Source: G963668605 sp963793625 (lineage in GTDB: Bacteria > Acidobacteriota > Terriglobia > Bryobacterales > Bryobacteraceae). Taken from it: a stretch of DNA of 64,000 nt. The position numbers were made by a program, and so were the translations under genes. Below the pieces are notes generated by a model, which worked only from the letters and a program-made list of their open reading frames with translations, was not told where the DNA came from and searched no databases. Shown here one piece after another: positions 39,875-50,357 of the stretch. The stretch is taken from assembly GCA_963793625.1 (NCBI GenBank), contig CAWCAT010000037.1:248001-312000 (forward strand), written 5' to 3'. Positions within the stretch are counted from its first letter, which is position 1. The number at the start of each line of letters is the position of its first letter.

Positions 39875-42800
39875 CTAAAAGTCTACGCGGAGGTTGAACT
39901 GGATTACACGACTCAAGCCGCGCTGCGAGGTCACCCTGCCGAAGCTCGTACTGGTCGGGTCAATGTTCGGACCCGAGAAGTTAGTGTGGTTGGTCGCGTT
40001 CAGGAGATCGATTGAGAAGTTGGTATTCAACCGCTCGTGAATCCTGAAGCGCCGTTGTACTTTGGCGTCCCAGTTCCGGATACCATCGGCGCGCAGCGCG
40101 TTGAGAGTGATCGGGAACATGCGGACCTGATAGCTGCCCGGTTGCTGAGAGGATCGGCCTTCAAAACCGTTGAAGCCCGAAGGAACGGCGCCGGTACCGG
40201 TGAATGTTATTTTTGGATCGAACCAGGCGTGCATGTCGTTGGCGTTGACACCATCGTGATTGAACAGCGCGCTGATGTTGTTCATGTCGCCGTAGAAGAA
40301 ACGGTTACCCCAATCGCCAGTGGCCGGACCGGACTGACGCTGATAAATCCAGCTGATCTGCCATCCACCAACTACGTGCTGGAGAGGGCTGCTGTTTACC
40401 CAGCGCTTTCCCTTGCCAAATGGCAGTTCGTAAATTGTGCTCCAGACGAAGCGATGCGGGAGCGTGTTGTTGTTCGGGCGTTCGGTGAGTTGGGTATCGA
40501 ACTCATTGGCGTACCAGTTCTTAACTCTGCTGTCCGCATAGGTGTACATCAGCGAAGTCTGGAAGCCCTTGGCAAAGCGCTTCTCAAACTGGAACTGGAG
40601 ATCTTTGTACCACATGCTGCCCTTGGAATCTTCCCAGCTCTTCGCGGTCCTGAGATCGGTCCCCATAATCGCGTAGGGACGCAGCAGGGCGTGCTTGCGG
40701 ATTGTGGTGCTGGTGAAGAAGCCCTGGGTGCGGAGGTAGTTGTACAACTTCGGATCCGAGGTTTGCAGGGTCGGGAAGTTGGCAACGTTAAACGGGTTGG
40801 GTACGTTCAGGTTCAGGTTGTCATCGAGCGCCTGATTGCGCATGTTTCCCGTAGCCCAATACTGCTGCGGCAGGGCGCTGAACCGATTTTTCTCCTGATA
40901 GAAGTAGGAGTAAGCGCCGTTGTAGGACGCTTCAATGACCATGTCCTTGCCAACTTCACGCTGTACGCCGATTCTCCAGCGCTGTTGGGCGGCAGGCTTG
41001 AAGTCGGCTGGCCGGGTTGTGTAATTACGGCCCCAGCGGATCGCCGCACCGAGGGTATTCCCGTAGGGGGCGTCGAAGCGTGTGCCATCGGCACGCACCG
41101 GAAACGGATCAGCCAGCAAAGTTCTACTGGACGTCAGATTCGCGATTGTGCCAACTCCACAGCAAAAAGTCAGGCCGTTGTCGTTTGTGATGGTTGTGCT
41201 CGTTGGCTGGCTGAAACCGTCCTGGGCTGGCCGGTCGTTGTTGACATTGAAGGTGTCATAGAACCAGCCGTAACCACCGCGCAGAACGGTCTTGCTGTTC
41301 AACTGATAGACCATACCAAAGCGCGGCGCTATGCGGTGCGTGCCGGGCGAGAAAGTCCCGACGCCGTTCGTTCCAAGATAGATGCTTCCGCCAAGCACGG
41401 AGAATTGAGAGGCCGGAAGTTCGGTCAGCGGGCTCTTGGCATAAGCGGCCTGAACTGCATCCGCAAAGGGTGGTTTATAGTCCCACATGAGACCGCTGGC
41501 CAAACCGCGGTTGAAGCGTTCCGTGGTGCCACCTTCACGCTCGTAGCGGATTCCCAGGTTGACGCGGAGCTTGTTAGACAGCCGCCAATCATCCTGGAAG
41601 TAAAGCGCGCGATAACGGGTCGTCAAGAATGAACTGTCGTTCGAGTCGATCGCGATTGTACTCGGAACGCCCATCATGAACGCTGCCCACTGAAGCCCGA
41701 CGTTGGACGCCGTATTGGTATTGTCCGCAGCCTTCATGTAGTTGTTGTTGAAAGTGAACGTGCCGGATGACATTGCCCGGGCCCGCGCCCGTGAACCAGT
41801 AGCGCCGTTCGTTATAGCCGAACTTCAGCGAGTGGTTCCCGCGGATTGTGTTCAAGGCTGCCTTGCATCTCACCCGTGGAGCCACGCGTGCCGATCACCG
41901 GATAGCTCTCCGCTGACTCTCTCGATGTTCGGGCTATCGCCGAAGTCGAGCCGGGGAAGTTGCGTGTTTGCGCCTGCCTTGGCATCCATATAGGCGGGCA
42001 AGCCAACATCGCTCGGCTTGATTGCGGTACGGACGGAGTTCTGATCGCCTTCGTTGAAACGCGTGAAGTTGGTGCCGAGGTTCAGAACTGTCGAGCCATT
42101 CATGGTCCAGACGTAATCGGCGCCAAGTCCCTTGTTGATGCGGGTCAGACCGTTGGAGTGCATGCCTGGCTTGGTTTCGTAGGTCCAGTCGTACTCGTTC
42201 GCAAGGCGGTGATTCCAATACCAGCGGCCGGAAAGCCGATGTTTTTCACTGATGTTGTAATCGAGGCGATTGACCATGGAATTGAACTTTTCGTCCTTGG
42301 GCATCGCGGCTGCGTAATAGTTGTACTGTCCTTCGGCGTTCACGAGTCCGGGTACGTTGTTGGGCTGCGGGTATATCGATTCATAGAACTTATACATCGG
42401 GTTCAGAACCGGGACGCCCTTATTGCCTGCAAAGGGCATACGGGTGACGCGACCGTTGATCGTCGCTGCGGAGCGCGGATCGTAAACCTGATATTTGTTT
42501 GCACCGTCGGGCAGGCTCAACAGGTCGGAAAAGTCGCCCTGGCGCCATGCCATTTTGGGCACCGTGCGATTGACCGAGGATGTTGTTTCAGCCTTCTTCT
42601 GGTAAATCCCGTTGTAGCTGAAAAAGAAGAAAAGCTTGTCCGTCCCGTTGTAAATCTTGGGGATGCGGACTGGTCCGCCAAGTGTCCCGCCGAAGTTGTT
42701 GGAGCGGCCGGGGCCCTGCTTCTGGGCATCCGAGCTGAGCTTGCCCTGCGCAACCTGCGCGTCATACTGCAGACGAGTAAAGTGCGGGGTGGCGTTCCAG

Positions 42801-43582
42801 CGCTGCTGCCAGTGTTGATCATAAAGCGACCCGTGGTAAACATTGGTGCCTGCCTTTGTCATGACGTTAATTGTCGCGCCGGAGGTGTGGCCCGTTGAAG
42901 CGTCAAACGAAGACGTTTCCAGTTTGAACTCTTCGACTGCGTCCGACGGCGGTGTGAAACCGACGCGGCGACCCGTACCGGTGACGGGCGAACCGTCAAT
43001 AGAGTACTCGTTCTGGCCGACGCCACCAGCGGTGTTGAATGCCGAGGTCCCGCCGTTATCGAAGGGGCGGCGATATTCAGGTTGGCCGGTCCACTGCATG
43101 CCGGCAGCGAGTCCTGTGAGAGCGAACGGATTCATGTCGGAAAACGGCAGGGCCATAACCTGCTTGTTGTCGATCACGCGACCGCCGGAAGCGGAGGTCG
43201 TGTCGAGCAGCGGCGCCTGTGCCGTGACCTCCACAACGTCTGACACTGCACCTAGCTGCATCTGGAAGTCGATGTCGAGGCGGCCGCCAACATTGAGCGC
43301 GAGGCCGGTCCGGACTGACCGCTTGAATCCGGCAAACTCCACAACGATGCTATAGGTGCCAGGGTTGAGGAAGTTTGCTTCGAAATATCCTGTGCTGTTG
43401 CTTGTGGTGCGGTTGATGGTATTGGTTTCGGTATTTGTCACGACCACCGTTGCACCTGCAATCAGGGCACCCTGCGGATCAGTGACTTTTCCGGTGATGC
43501 TTCCTCGTGAATCCTGCGCAAATCCCGTTACGGCGCAGAAAGCCAGAGCAAGCGAAAGAGTAGCAACGTTGCGACTCCACAT
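39875..43582 (-). CDS. Oar-like TonB-dependent outer-membrane receptor (frameshifted)
   Basis: About 1,230 aa. The signal peptide (MWSRNVATLSLALAFCAV, cut near FAQ) precedes a carboxypeptidase-regulatory-like domain (ITGKVTDPQGALIAGATVV), a plug region (FKLETSSFDASTGHTSG) and a barrel ending FNLRVDF. AGGGGGAAG lies 8 nt before the ATG at 43582; the frame extends upstream but without a signal peptide. Two frame changes lie near 41870 and 41790, inside the barrel just before and after RGNHSLKFGYNERR; a one-base repair at each restores the family sequence. A TTGACA-17-TATTGT promoter lies upstream. This copy is more distant from the receptors at 4755 and 14927 than those two are from each other and is closer in style to the one at 942. 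Confidence 0.88.
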
Positions 43583-43625
43583 AACAAGCTTCCCCCTTCG
43601 AAGCGTTTTTTTGATGATCCCGTTC

Positions 43626-43642
43626 ACGGCACACCGTGCCGT
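43626..43642. promoter_or_regulatory. Palindrome in the 5' leader of the fourth Oar gene
   Basis: ACGGCAC-ACC-GTGCCGT, 7-bp perfect arms around 3 nt, lies about 12-30 nt after the predicted transcription start. It is a candidate operator or an RNA hairpin. Confidence 0.4.
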
Positions 43643-43653
43643 TGATGGCATAA

Positions 43654-43682
43654 ACAATATGTGCTCACGCAACCGTTGTCAA
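43654..43682 (-). promoter_or_regulatory. Sigma70-type promoter of the fourth Oar gene
   Basis: On the minus strand TTGACA, exactly 17 nt, then TATTGT. It lies about 72 nt upstream of the ATG at 43582, leaving a leader that holds the palindrome at 43626-43642 and a ribosome site. Confidence 0.75.
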
Positions 43683-43722
43683 GGGTACTTACAATTTAAG
43701 AGTTATCGACCTTAAAAGTTCG

Positions 43723-44226
43723 TTATCGCTCTAAACTAACTTCCTGTTCGAGTTTGACGTGGAGTTTTTCTGAGCCGGAAGGCATCCAGTGATACCACGC
43801 TTTGCCCACCTTAGTGCGTTCCTGTTTGTAGCCAAGCGCCGAAAACACGACATAGTGCGGTTCCGCAATTGTCTGTAATTCGAATTCGCCGGTAAGTGAG
43901 GCGAGCGTGCGATGGAAGGGGGGTTGACCACTTGTATCGTCCTGCACCGAGACCCACGGAACGGGAGCGCCGGTACGGGCGTCCGTCACTTTACCGGTGA
44001 TTGTATAGGTCGGAGTGGTGGTCTCATTCAAGCGCGACGCGCCGAAATGAATTGCGGATCCGGACCACCAGAACGCAAAAAATACTCCGGCTGATAATCC
44101 CCCGAACAACAGGAGAAGACGTACGATCTGCTTGAGGAAGAGTGTCCGTTCTTCGGCCGACTCTTCCCGCCAAAACTCAGGCAGCGGCACGCTATGAATA
44201 ATATCGAACAACGTTCGTTCTTTCAC
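43723..44226 (-). CDS. Membrane protein with periplasmic carboxypeptidase-regulatory-like domain
   Basis: 167 aa from a GTG at 44226. A short cytoplasmic start is followed by one membrane helix (about 34-55, RLLLLFGGLSAGVFFAFWW) and a beta domain (about 72-165) of the carboxypeptidase regulatory type (YTITGKVTDARTGAPVPWV, LASLTGEFELQTI), with YHWMPSGSEKLHVKLEQE at the end. The same domain type sits at the N-terminus of the Oar receptors, so it may interact with them or with the cell surface. It is divergent from the CorA-like gene; a GATTAT hexamer lies 6 nt before its GTG. Function unknown. Confidence 0.65.
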   Translation of the reverse strand: MKERTLFDIIHSVPLPEFWREESAEERTLFLKQIVRLLLLFGGLSAGVFFAFWWSGSAIHFGASRLNETTTPTYTITGKVTDARTGAPVPWVSVQDDTSGQPPFHRTLASLTGEFELQTIAEPHYVVFSALGYKQERTKVGKAWYHWMPSGSEKLHVKLEQEVSLER

Positions 44227-44231
44227 GAGGC

Positions 44232-44237
44232 TATAAT
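44232..44237 (+). promoter_or_regulatory. -10 hexamer TATAAT before the CorA-like gene
   Basis: TATAAT ends 7 nt before a GTG at 44245, predicting a leaderless start there. On the opposite strand the same short spacer holds GATTAT 6 nt before the divergent GTG at 44226, so one 18-bp gap could serve both genes. Confidence 0.45.
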
Positions 44238-44244
44238 CTCGCTA

Positions 44245-45921
44245 GTGCCTGACCTGCTCCATTTGCATACGTATTTTTTGTTTCCGTTCGCAATCGACAA
44301 GGACGAGGTGCGTTCTCGCCACAAGGAATTGTGGACAGGCTCCACACGCTGGCTGGAGGGTCTGGACGCCTGGATTGCCCAGCATTGCAAGCCAGACACC
44401 TCACCACTCCTGGATTGTCTGGGACCGTGGCAGCGCTCAGCTTACACACGTTTTGACTGGGATGCTGCCGCTTACCACGACATGGTATTTTTCCACCCGG
44501 TTGTACGAGCAGTGTTTTTCGACACGGCGAATGGACGCGGCGCTTCCGACCAGGAGTCGCTGCTACGTTGCTATCAAATCGACCCAAACAGCACGTGCAA
44601 ACTGCGTTTCGCGGCCCGCGATGTGAAAGGGCGTTCGGCCGAAGTGGATGTGACGGACCTGCGCCTGTTCCTGTTTGCAAACGGCATCGGGGTGCTGTCG
44701 ATCGGCGTTGAGGCGTTTGGCATTTCCGGGGCCGACGCGCTCTGGATCAACGAATCGATGCGCAAAATTTATCCTTCGAGCGGCCGGCAACTTCGGGAAG
44801 GCCGTATTCCGCATCAACTCTCGTTCGTCGCAGCTCGCGAGGGCGGCGCGCGCGAAGTGCTGGCGGAAGAAAATTTCGAGCAAGGCGAACTTCGCGGCGT
44901 CCTCCCGCCATTGTCGAAGACCATCAAAGAATTGCTCTACTTCGCTGATTACGAAAAAGATGAATATGAGCCGGTGTTGGACGAGCGCATGATCGTCTAT
45001 ACTTATGCCGCGCTCGATCCGGCCAGCCTGCCGGATAACTACATCACTTCGGAAGATTATAAAGTTTTCCTGAGCCGACTTTTGTATGTGGATCGTGATG
45101 GGCCTTCGTATAGATACGACCCGCAGTTTGTACGCGAGCAAATGGGGCTTCAGATGTATGACCGCTGGGCTCATCTGGGAACCTGGTACGGGTTCACGAG
45201 TTACAGCAATATCACCGTTGTGATCGGCACCTACAACTGCGACGAGCACGAGTTGCGCGAGGGTTTTCTAATCCACAGAATGTTTGCCATGCGTTACTTC
45301 CTGGCAGCGCTGGTGGCGATTTTCTATCGCGCTACTCTATTGAGTTTTGAGGAGCGTTCGGCGCAGGTTTCCAAAAAGTTGTATCTGGACCAGGAGAAGG
45401 GGAAAATCCATCGCGAGACGATCTCCAGCGCAAATGATCTGCGCGCGTCGTTCGTACAGTTCACCAACTACTGGTATTTCAGCGAACTTGCGAACAAAGA
45501 TGAGGAGATGGAGCACTTCAAGCTGCAATGCGAACAGTTTCGGATCGAGCCGAAGAAGCAGGAGATTGAGGATGAAATCGGGAAACTGAATTCGTTCCTC
45601 GACAACTACTATCAATCGCGCAACACAGAGGCGGTCAACCGACTCGCGCTTTTGAGCCTTATTTTCGGCGCCGGCGCGGTGCTGACCGGCTTCTTCGGAA
45701 TGAATTTCGGGCGCGGATTTCAGCGGCTCTTTTTTGAACCCGACTCACAATCGTTGCCGTTCCACTACGCAGCGGTGGCGATAGCTTCGGTTCTGGCTCT
45801 CGGTGCGCTGCTATTCGGGCTGTATGTCGTGGTAATCCACTGGGCCGATTACAAAGAGACGCTAGTACCGAGGCGGCGCAAACGCTTCCGGCACCGATAT
45901 ACTGATAGACGGGATGTCTGA
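44245..45921 (+). CDS. CorA-like Mg2+/divalent-cation transporter
   Basis: 558 aa from the GTG at 44245; an ATG at 44194 would add 17 residues but overlaps the divergent gene and lies before the TATAAT. A long cytoplasmic domain (1-470) includes a helical coiled region near residues 400-460. Two C-terminal membrane helices follow, with the CorA signature Gly-Met-Asn in GFFGMNFG just after the first (about 480-500) and a basic tail RRRKRFRHR. CorA-type channels are pentamers that admit Mg2+ or other divalent ions. The N-terminal domain is larger than in classic CorA. Its stop overlaps the dnaE start by 8 nt, so the two genes are translationally coupled. Confidence 0.8.
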   Translation: MPDLLHLHTYFLFPFAIDKDEVRSRHKELWTGSTRWLEGLDAWIAQHCKPDTSPLLDCLGPWQRSAYTRFDWDAAAYHDMVFFHPVVRAVFFDTANGRGASDQESLLRCYQIDPNSTCKLRFAARDVKGRSAEVDVTDLRLFLFANGIGVLSIGVEAFGISGADALWINESMRKIYPSSGRQLREGRIPHQLSFVAAREGGAREVLAEENFEQGELRGVLPPLSKTIKELLYFADYEKDEYEPVLDERMIVYTYAALDPASLPDNYITSEDYKVFLSRLLYVDRDGPSYRYDPQFVREQMGLQMYDRWAHLGTWYGFTSYSNITVVIGTYNCDEHELREGFLIHRMFAMRYFLAALVAIFYRATLLSFEERSAQVSKKLYLDQEKGKIHRETISSANDLRASFVQFTNYWYFSELANKDEEMEHFKLQCEQFRIEPKKQEIEDEIGKLNSFLDNYYQSRNTEAVNRLALLSLIFGAGAVLTGFFGMNFGRGFQRLFFEPDSQSLPFHYAAVAIASVLALGALLFGLYVVVIHWADYKETLVPRRRKRFRHRYTDRRDV

Positions 45922-48900
45922 CGTACCCTTCGTTCACCTTCACTGCCACACTGACTACTCGCTGCTTGACGGGGCCTGCGAGATAGGCCAACTCATGGAT
46001 GTCGTTGCCGAGCAGAAGATGCCGGCCGTTGCGATGACGGACCATGGCAATTTGTTCGGCGCTGTCGAGTTCTATAACAAGGCCAAAGCGAAGGGAATTC
46101 AGCCGATTATAGGCTGCGAAGTGTATATTTCGCAGCAGGGCCATAAAACCCGCTCGGATACAGATCGCTACAACCACCTGGTTTTGCTGTGCGAAAACCA
46201 GGAGGGCTACCGCAACCTGATCCGGCTGGTCTCCACGGCTTACCTGGAAGGCTTCTACTATAAGCCGCGCATCGACAAAGACCTGCTGGCGCAACATTCC
46301 AAAGGGTTGATCGCGATGTCTGCCTGTCTGCGCGGCGACGTCAACGAGAGCCTGATGGCGGATCGTTACGAGGACGCTCGCAAACTGGCCTTCGAATATG
46401 TCAACATGTTCGGCAAAGGCAACTTTTTCCTGGAAATTCAGGACCACGGCCTGGATAAAGACAAGCTGGTAATTCCTCCCTTGATGCGAATGTCGCGCGA
46501 GTCCGGAATTCCGCTGATCGCGACCAACGACTCGCACTATCTGCGCAAGGACGACGCGCGCGCTCATGAAATCCTGCTCTGCATTCAGATGGGCAAGACG
46601 ATGAGCGACCCGAACCGGATGAGCTGGGATCATCCCGAGTTCTACCTCAAGAACAGAGAGGAAATGCTTAAGCTGTTCGGCGAAATGCCTGAGGCGGTCA
46701 ACCTGCCCTTTGAAGTTGCGCAGCGCTGTCACGTCAAGCTGGAAAAGGTAAAGGAACCGTTTCCGCGCTTCGACGTTCCGCCCGAACACACGACCGATAG
46801 CTACTTCGAATACGTCGCCCGGCAGGGTTTCGAGCGGCGCCGTGGACGGCTGGAAGCGCAGCGCGCCAAAGGCATGCTCAAGCACCATCTGGAAGAGTAC
46901 GCAGAGCGGCTGGATCGCGAAATCAAGATGATCCAGCAGATGCAGTTCTCGGGCTACTTCCTGATCGTTTGGGATTTCATCCGGTTTTCGAAGCAGATGA
47001 ACATCCCAGTAGGTCCGGGACGCGGTTCGGCTGCCGGAAGCCTGGTCAGTTTCGCGATGGAGATTACGGATATCGATCCGTTGCAGTATGGCCTGCTGTT
47101 CGAGCGCTTCCTGAACCCGGAACGCATCAGCATGCCTGATATCGATATCGATTTCTGCACGCGCAGGCGCGGTGAAGTGATTCAGTATGTAACTGAAAAA
47201 TACGGCCGCGAGCAGGTCGCACAGATCATCACGTTCGGCACGATGGCGGCCAAGGGCGCGATCAAGGACGTGGGTCGCGCGCTCGATGTGAAGTACGCGG
47301 ATGTGGAGCGGCTCACCAAGATGGTGCCGGCCACGCTCAATATCAAGCTTGAAGGATGCGATCGAGCAGGAACCGGGCTTCGACGACGCGGCCCGCAAAG
47401 ATCCGCAGGTTAAGGAAATTCTGGAAGTTGCCCGCCGGCTGGAGGGCATGGCGCGTAACGCCTCTGTGCACGCCGCGGGCGTTGTGATTTCGCCGCAACC
47501 GCTACGCGAACTGGTTCCGCTGTACCGCACCAACAAAGAGGAAATTGTCACACAATACGACATGAGCGGGCTGGAGAAGCTTGGCCTGCTCAAAATGGAC
47601 TTCCTCGGGCTGACTACGCTCACGATCGTTTTCGACGCGCTGGCGCTGATCAAGAAGCACCGCGGCGTCGAGATCGATCTGAACGAAATGCCGCTGGATG
47701 ATCCCAAGGCTTTCGAGATCTTCTCGAAGGGCTACACGAGCGGCGTGTTCCAGTTTGAATCGTCGGGCATGCGCGACATTTTGCGTCGCTCGCAGCCTTC
47801 ACGTATCGAAGATCTGTGCGCCTTAAACGCGCTGTACCGGCCGGGTCCGATTCAGGGCGGCATGGTCGACGACTTCATCGCGCGCAAGCACGGCAAGAAG
47901 GAAGTTTCGTTCGACCTGCCGGAGCTGAAACCGCTGCTCGAAGAGACGTACGGCGTCATCGTGTATCAGGAACAGGTGATGCAGATCTCGAACGTGCTCG
48001 CCGGCTACTCGCTGGGCGATGCCGATCTGCTACGCCGCGCGATGGGCAAGAAGAATGCGGAGGAGATGGCCAAGCAGCGCGTGCGATTCGTAACCGGCGC
48101 GCGCGAGAAGGGCCACCCGCAGAAGAAGATCGAAAAGATTTTCGACCTGATGGAGCAGTTCGCCGGGTACGGCTTTAACAAGTCCCATTCGGCCGCCTAT
48201 GCCTACCTGGCTTACGTCACGGGCTACCTGAAGGCGCACTATCCGATCGAGTTCATGGCCGCGCTGCTCACGTCGGAAACGGGCAATACTGCCAAGATCG
48301 TCAAGTACATAAACGAATGCCGCGAAATGAACATTCGCGTGTTGCCGCCGGACGTCAATTCGAGCGATTGGACGTTTACTCCCGACGGCGAGGCGATCCG
48401 TTTCGGTCTGGGCCCGATCAAGAACCTGGGCCAGGGCGCGGTGGAGGCGATTCAGGCTGCGCGCAGCAGGGTTGGCCGCTTCCGCTCAATTTACCAGTTC
48501 TGCGAAGAAGTTGATCTCAACAGCATTAACAGGCGCATGATCGAGAGTCTGGTGCGCGCTGGCGCGATGGATTCACTTGACGGTACACGCTCCCAGTTCA
48601 TGGCCGTGATCGATGCCGCGATGGAGCACGGGCAGCGCAAGCGCAAGGACGCTATCAGCGGCCAGGGCGGCTTGTTCGCCACGATGAGCCAGGAAGAAGA
48701 GAAGACCAGCGAGGTGCTGCCCAACGTTCCGGACTGGACCGCGATGGATAAGCTCAAGGGCGAGAAGGAGATGCTGGGCTTCTACGTGACCGGGCATCCG
48801 CTCGACGACTACATGGATAAGGTGAGTGAACTCGCCTCGCACGACAGCGAAACGCTGGAATCGGCGGGTCTTGCCCGCAGCGCCGAGGTGGCGGTCTGCG

Positions 48901-49382
48901 GTATTCTGACCACCATCGTCCGTAAACGTAACAAAGAAGGTAAGCTTTGGGCTACCATGCAGTTAGAGGATAAGAAGGGGCATATCGAAACGATGCTCTT
49001 TGCTTCCCAATACGAGAAGAATCTGCAGTTTCTCGTAGAGGATAAAGCGGTTCTGGTGCGCGCGACTGTGCTGCCCGAAGAGAATGCGCCACCAAGGCTG
49101 TCCGCCCAGGACATTACTCCGCTCGAAATAGTGCGGGTGCCGTTCGCGACTCTGGTTTCCATCAGGGTTTCTTTGAACCGGCAAACTGGCGACGCCGCTG
49201 GGGAGTTGACGGATTTGTTCAAACGCAAGCCCGGGAACACAGCAGTGCGCCTGAAGCTGGACAGACCCAGGGATTTCTCGGTGCTTTTGGACGTGCCCGA
49301 AAGGATTCGGCCGGACAAGGAATTCAAGGCTGAAGTGGAGCGCATCTGCGGTCCAGAAGCGTATGAGGAGTTGGCGCGGTAA
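45914..49382 (+). CDS. dnaE: DNA polymerase III alpha subunit (one frameshift)
   Basis: About 1,155 aa. The N-terminal PHP domain has LHCHTDYSLLDGACEIGQLM and MTDHGNLFGAVEF. The polymerase core has GPGRGSAAGSLVSF and the catalytic aspartates in MPDIDIDFC (about 416-420). Then come the fingers (GYGFNKSHSAAYAYLAYV), a helix-hairpin-helix region and an OB fold near residues 990-1070. It is the replicative polymerase. The frame breaks at 47354-47355, where GG should be a single G (LNIKLE-DAIEQEP restored). Since the gene is essential, this break is almost certainly an assembly error. It overlaps the CorA-like gene by 8 nt and is followed 6 nt later by accA, the same dnaE-accA adjacency as in E. 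coli. Confidence 0.95.
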
Positions 49383-49388
49383 CCCAAC

Positions 49389-50357
49389 GTGATTTCGATG
49401 AACGAAGAGAACAAGAAGCAGTCGGACGCGCTTGAATCGGAAATTGCCGAACTCCGTCTCACGGATGTCGGTACTGAGGCCCGCATCGCCCAATTGGAAG
49501 AGGAACTGCGCTCGTTGAGGGCGGAAGTCGTCGAGGCCGAACCGCCAGCGGCTCCAGCCTGGCAGCGCGTGAAGTTGGCCCGGCATCCGAAGCGTCCGCA
49601 CACGCTGGATTACATCGAGCGTGTGTTTACGGATTTTCAGGAATTGCACGGCGACCGCGCTTACGCCGATGACCCTGCCATTGTGGCCGGATTCGCCATG
49701 CTTGACGGCAGGCCGATCTGCATTGTCGGCCAGCAAAAGGGTCGCGATACCAAGCAGAAGCTGCATCGTAATTTCGGAATGCCGAAGCCTGAAGGCTACC
49801 GTAAGGCATTGCGCATCATGCAATTAGCGGCAAAGTTTGGTCGCCCGATCGTCACCATGCTCGACACTCCAGGAGCTTATCCGGGCGTCGATGCGGAAGA
49901 GCGCGGGCAAGCGGAAGCGATCGCAGTGAATCTTCGTGAAATGGCGCGCATGGAGGTTCCCATCGTGTCGATCGTGATCGGTGAGGGCGGTTCGGGCGGC
50001 GCGCTGGCATTGGGTGTCGGAAATCGCGTGCTGATGCTGGAAAATGCTGTTTATAGCGTGATTTCTCCTGAAAGCTGCGCAGCTATCATCTACAGGGACG
50101 CAAGTAAGGCGGAGCAGGCTGCGGTGGCGCTTAAGTTGACCGCTCAGGATCTGATCAAGCTTGGCTTGATCGACGGAATTATTCCCGAACCAGGCGATGG
50201 CGCCCACTCTGATTACGACGAGGCGGCTCTGCAGCTGAAAGCCGGCCTGCTTAATGCTCTGGGCCAACTTCGCACAATGACCCCGAAAGAACTTGCTGAT
50301 CAGCGATATACTAAGTTTCGTCAAATGGGTAATTTCTTTGCGGAGACGGGTGTTTGA
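49389..50357 (+). CDS. accA: Acetyl-CoA carboxylase carboxyltransferase subunit alpha
   Basis: 322 aa from a GTG at 49389, or 319 from an ATG at 49398. An N-terminal coiled segment (SEIAELRLTDVGTEARIAQL) precedes the crotonase-fold carboxyltransferase domain: LHGDRAYADDPAIVAGFAML, the K-G-RDTKQKLHRNFGMPKPEGY motif, and the oxyanion region GEGGSGGALALGVGNRVLML. It forms the alpha subunit of the carboxyltransferase that makes malonyl-CoA for fatty-acid synthesis, with AccD as partner, which is not in this window. The stop overlaps the TTG start of the next small gene. Confidence 0.95.
   Translation: MISMNEENKKQSDALESEIAELRLTDVGTEARIAQLEEELRSLRAEVVEAEPPAAPAWQRVKLARHPKRPHTLDYIERVFTDFQELHGDRAYADDPAIVAGFAMLDGRPICIVGQQKGRDTKQKLHRNFGMPKPEGYRKALRIMQLAAKFGRPIVTMLDTPGAYPGVDAEERGQAEAIAVNLREMARMEVPIVSIVIGEGGSGGALALGVGNRVLMLENAVYSVISPESCAAIIYRDASKAEQAAVALKLTAQDLIKLGLIDGIIPEPGDGAHSDYDEAALQLKAGLLNALGQLRTMTPKELADQRYTKFRQMGNFFAETGV

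Noticed and set aside
40037..41632. Long plus-strand open frames opposite Oar genes (also 6802-8136) and minus-strand 45659-47707 opposite dnaE
   Set aside because: They are antisense to well-supported genes, have no family motifs, and arise from high-GC codon bias.
44194..44244. ATG at 44194 as the CorA-like start
   Set aside because: It lies before the TATAAT at 44232 and overlaps the divergent gene by 33 nt; GTG at 44245 fits better, though the longer form is not excluded.
47345..47365. Programmed frameshift in dnaE
   Set aside because: No slippery heptamer or downstream pseudoknot is evident, and many unrelated genes show the same kind of one-base change.
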